Origin: Ruminococcus sp. UBA3665
GTDB lineage: Bacteria; Bacillota; Clostridia; Oscillospirales; Ruminococcaceae
DNA length: 64,000 nucleotides
Reading direction: 5' to 3'
NCBI GenBank assembly: GCA_002373165.1
Contig: DFJS01000049.1
Location: 1-64,000 of the forward strand
This document shows, in pieces, positions 61,482 to 64,000 of this stretch. Below the pieces are notes generated by a model. That model was not told the origin of the DNA and made no database searches. It saw only the letters and a list, made by a program, of their open reading frames with translations. The first letter of the stretch is position 1. The number at the start of each line of letters is the position of its first letter. The position numbers and the translations under genes were made by a program.

Positions 61482-61609
61482 TAGTATCATAAAGGTGGAA
61501 GGGGTGGAAGCTCTATACTATCCCTACGCATGAAAAAATATTTTTTTTAAAGAAATATATAAGGCTATAGGTTCAGCCTTCCACCCCTTCCATCTTTTAT
61601 CATAGTATA
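61482..61609. repeat. Long inverted-repeat element before the DUF512 gene
   Basis: A perfect 14-bp inverted repeat GGAAGGGGTGGAAG (61497-61510 with 61578-61591) is extended outward with few mismatches to about 28 bp per arm (TAGTATCATAAAGG... against ...CTTTTATCATAGTA). The arms surround 67 nt of AT-rich sequence with no ORF. It could be a MITE-like relic or a structured leader. No target-site duplication is obvious. Confidence 0.65.
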
Positions 61610-61655
61610 AATTCTGATTCTGATTTGAAAAGCAGTCCGAAAGGAGGCGTTTGTT

Positions 61656-62957
61656 CTGGTTGAAATTACAGGAGTCATTCCCGGTTCGCCGGCACACAGG
61701 GCAGGCATCCGGTCAGGAGAATTTCTTGTCTCGATGAATCAGCATAAAATCCGCGATGTGCTGGATTATATGTACTATGCCGCCGAAACTAAAGTAACAC
61801 TGATCATTCATAACCCCGGCGGCGAAAGAGAAATTTTCATCCAAAAAGATGAATATGATGATCTGGGACTGGAATTCGCAAGCTTCCTGATGGATCACAA
61901 ACAAAGCTGTAAAAATAAATGCGTGTTCTGCTTTATTGATCAGATGCCCCCCGGTATGCGCGAAACGCTCTATTTTAAGGACGATGATGCACGGCTGTCG
62001 TTTTTGCAGGGAAATTATGTCACTCTCACAAACATGACTCAGGAAGACGTGGACAGAATTATCCAGATGAAGCTGAATATCAACGTTTCTGTGCATACTA
62101 CAAATCCAGAGCTAAGATGCAGAATGATGCATAATCGCTTTGCCGGTGAAAAACTGGATTTTCTCTGGCAGATGGCAAAGGCCGGCATTCAGCTTAATTG
62201 CCAGATTGTGCTCTGCCCCGGTCTCAATGACGGCGCAGAACTGGAACGCACTCTCCAGGATCTGGGGAAAATGCTCCCGAATCTGACCAGTGTTGCCGTT
62301 GTTCCTGTCGGATTGTCCAAATATCGGAAAAATCTCTATCCGCTGACAGGCTTTACCAGACAGACCGCCGCCGAAGCCATCGACCTGATTCAGAGCTATC
62401 AGGAAAAATTTTTAGAAAAATTCGGCACAAGAGCTGTTTTCCCGTCAGATGAGTTTTTCTTAATCGCCGGACGAGAAATTCCGGATGCCGATTATTATGA
62501 AGAATATCCCCAGTATGAAAACGGCGTGGGAATGCTCCGTTCGCTTGCCGATGAATTTCATGAAGCTCTTGCCATTGCCGAGGCTGAACATCTTCCCCGG
62601 ACTGTCTCCATCGCGACCGGAAGGAGCCCCTATGAATTTATCTGCAAACTCACAAGGGAAGCCGAAGAAAAATTCCCCGGTCTGACTTGTCATGTGTACT
62701 GTATCAGGAATGACTTTTTCGGGGAGACTATCACTGTTACGGGTTTAATCACAGCACAGGATCTGATTGCTCAGCTCAAAGACAAACCGCTCGGCGAAGA
62801 ATTATTATTATCCAGCAGCATGATTCGCCGGAATGATGATGTCTTTCTGGATGATTTGCATATTCCGGATGTGGAGCAGGCTCTGCATACCAGAATCCGG
62901 ATTACCAGCAGTGACGGCTTCGAGCTTCTGGATGCCATGCTCGGTATTGAATATTAA
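61656..62957 (+). CDS. DUF512 radical SAM-like protein with N-terminal PDZ, apparent CTG start
   Basis: A 433-residue protein if read from CTG 61656. The PDZ-like N-terminus (EITGVIPGSPAHRAGIRSGEFL) is conserved in the family, and AAAGGAGG lies 8 nt before the CTG. The first ATG (61734) would remove it. The radical SAM Cys cluster is CKNKCVFCFIDQMPPGMR and the DUF512 domain spans about 230-433. Function unproven. Its position shortly before der is common in clostridia. Confidence 0.85.
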   Translation: MVEITGVIPGSPAHRAGIRSGEFLVSMNQHKIRDVLDYMYYAAETKVTLIIHNPGGEREIFIQKDEYDDLGLEFASFLMDHKQSCKNKCVFCFIDQMPPGMRETLYFKDDDARLSFLQGNYVTLTNMTQEDVDRIIQMKLNINVSVHTTNPELRCRMMHNRFAGEKLDFLWQMAKAGIQLNCQIVLCPGLNDGAELERTLQDLGKMLPNLTSVAVVPVGLSKYRKNLYPLTGFTRQTAAEAIDLIQSYQEKFLEKFGTRAVFPSDEFFLIAGREIPDADYYEEYPQYENGVGMLRSLADEFHEALAIAEAEHLPRTVSIATGRSPYEFICKLTREAEEKFPGLTCHVYCIRNDFFGETITVTGLITAQDLIAQLKDKPLGEELLLSSSMIRRNDDVFLDDLHIPDVEQALHTRIRITSSDGFELLDAMLGIEY

Positions 62958-62975
62958 TCAGAAAGAAGTGTTCCT

Positions 62976-63320
62976 ATGTGGGGAATCTGCTTTTACAGCA
63001 AAGTCATTCTTGAAAACAGATTATTTCAGAAAGTGGTTGCATTCGATTTAGATACAGATAATAAGACAGCGATTCTTTCCCAGCCGGAACATGCCAGAGG
63101 CCTGAAAATTCCCGTCATGGAACTGAAACTGCTGTCCCGTCCGCCGGAATTCGCCTATGCCGAACAAGTCCGGATTGTCCGTCATCCGGAACGTATCGGA
63201 AAAATTACAGATATTTTCTGGCATTTCAAAACCCATTGCTGTTATTATTATATTTCAGTGGACGGAATACAATATCATACAAGATTTTTTGCAAAAGAAC
63301 TGATGAAATGTCAGTCATGA
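62976..63320 (+). CDS. Small protein of unknown function between DUF512 gene and der
   Basis: A 114-residue protein with several beta-strand-like stretches (FQKVVAFDLD, KIPVMELKLLS, QVRIVRHPERIGKITDIFW) recalling a KOW/SH3-like barrel, and no membrane segment. AGAAGTG precedes the ATG. It lies in one unit with the DUF512 gene (18 nt) and der (18 nt). No family recognised with confidence. Confidence 0.72.
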   Translation: MWGICFYSKVILENRLFQKVVAFDLDTDNKTAILSQPEHARGLKIPVMELKLLSRPPEFAYAEQVRIVRHPERIGKITDIFWHFKTHCCYYYISVDGIQYHTRFFAKELMKCQS

Positions 63321-63338
63321 GATAAAGGAGGAGATACC

Positions 63339-64000
63339 ATGCCGTTACCCGTTGTTGCCGTAGTCGGCAGACCGAACGTCGGAAAATCGACGTTATTTAA
63401 TAAACTAATCGGACAAAGATTATCTATCGTAGAAGATACCCCCGGCGTGACCCGTGACAGAATCTATTCCAGATGCGAATGGAGAGAACATAAATTCATG
63501 GTTGTTGATACAGGTGGTATCGAGCCTAAAGAAGATGATAAACTGCTGACTCTCATGCGCCAGCAGGCCGAACTTGCCATTTCTCATGCGGATGTGATTG
63601 TCTTCGTGACGGATGTCCGCAGCGGCGTGACTGCCAATGACTACGCCGTTGCCGATATGCTCCAGAAATCCGGAAAACCCGTCGTTCTGGCCGTCAATAA
63701 ATGCGATACCCTCGGAGAAATCCCCATGGATGTCTATGAATTCTATAATCTGGGAATCGGCGAACCGTTCCCGATTTCGTCCGTGCACGGTCACGGTACA
63801 GGCGATATGCTCGACGAGATTATCAGGCATTTCCCGGAAGAAAATACAGAAGATTATGAAGAAACAGATATCAAAGTAGCTGTCATCGGCAAGCCCAACG
63901 CCGGAAAATCTTCTCTGATTAACCGCATCGCCGGAGAAGAACGCGTGATTGTCTCTGATATCGCCGGAACGACCCGTGATGCCACAGATACAGTCATCGA
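63339..64000 (+). CDS. der: GTPase Der (EngA), 3' end beyond window
   Basis: The first about 220 residues of the double GTPase needed for 50S ribosome assembly. Domain 1 has GRPNVGKST (G1), TPGVTRDR (G2), DTGG (G3) and NKCD (G4). The second domain starts with GKPNAGKSS and IAGTTRDA near the window end. GGAGGAGATACC precedes the ATG. The gene continues past position 64000. Confidence 0.96.
   Translation, partial: MPLPVVAVVGRPNVGKSTLFNKLIGQRLSIVEDTPGVTRDRIYSRCEWREHKFMVVDTGGIEPKEDDKLLTLMRQQAELAISHADVIVFVTDVRSGVTANDYAVADMLQKSGKPVVLAVNKCDTLGEIPMDVYEFYNLGIGEPFPISSVHGHGTGDMLDEIIRHFPEENTEDYEETDIKVAVIGKPNAGKSSLINRIAGEERVIVSDIAGTTRDATDTVI

Overview
The window looks like chromosomal DNA of a low-to-moderate GC, Gram-positive gut or rumen anaerobe of the Ruminococcus / Oscillospiraceae type. 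Evidence: five secreted proteins end in dockerin modules and one of them also carries two cohesin-like domains (cellulosome-style parts). Promoters are TTGACA-17-TATAAT, ribosome sites are strong AAGGAGG, and there are a T-box riboswitch, RNase Y, Zn-type L32, and clostridial gene neighbours (DUF512 radical SAM protein before Der; DUF177 before rpmF). No plasmid, phage or insertion-sequence gene was seen.

Layout. 1-5100: cell-division hydrolase cluster ftsE-ftsX-M23 peptidase-S41 protease. 5150-20710: secreted dockerin proteins (SGNH esterase, clan GH-A glycoside hydrolase, GH24-type lysozyme, double-cohesin scaffoldin-like protein, BspA-type leucine-rich-repeat protein). Among them lie an MqsR/MqsA-Panacea toxin-antitoxin locus whose toxin frame is broken, tRNA-Ala(GGC), an LRAT-domain protein and a DRE-TIM aldolase-like enzyme. 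20815-21560: a CRISPR array of 8 repeats with its leader on the right and no cas genes in the window. 21565-35830: a long leftward gene series. It starts at a metal-type promoter and encodes FTR1, a P19-like lipoprotein, a DUF2318 protein, two FtsX-type permeases and an ATPase (the Campylobacter p19 gene order). It continues with an FMN-binding lipoprotein and a fumarate-reductase-like FrdABC set, then a transglutaminase-like lipoprotein and a second small ABC exporter with DUF4418.

35940-43490: O-antigen-ligase-like protein, RNase Y, an aminotransferase, then a PhoB/CiaR-type two-component system. Directly after its kinase gene come two tandem small-RNA genes. Each has 11-bp direct repeats before a TATAAT box, two hairpins, a shared 15-nt unpaired linker and an intrinsic terminator. 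43550-48170: a GT-C glycosyltransferase and a family of small membrane paralogs, one broken. 48170-54020: T-box, an unknown membrane gene, thrS, then lysS and greA. 54249-54480: a second CRISPR leader followed by one degenerate repeat and no spacer. 54480-64000: mtaB, small HTH regulators, a His-less HPr-like protein, a DacF-like protein with altered motifs, pgi, DUF177-rpmF, a DUF512 protein that seems to start at CTG, and der, cut by the window end.

Most notable: (1) the tandem sRNA pair resembling streptococcal csRNAs next to its presumed regulator; (2) the duplicated CRISPR leader with a zero-spacer locus; (3) the structured iron-uptake leader with two matching DtxR-like operators; (4) the frameshifted MqsR toxin beside a Panacea-fused antitoxin. 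All assignments come from reading the sequence; no database search was run.
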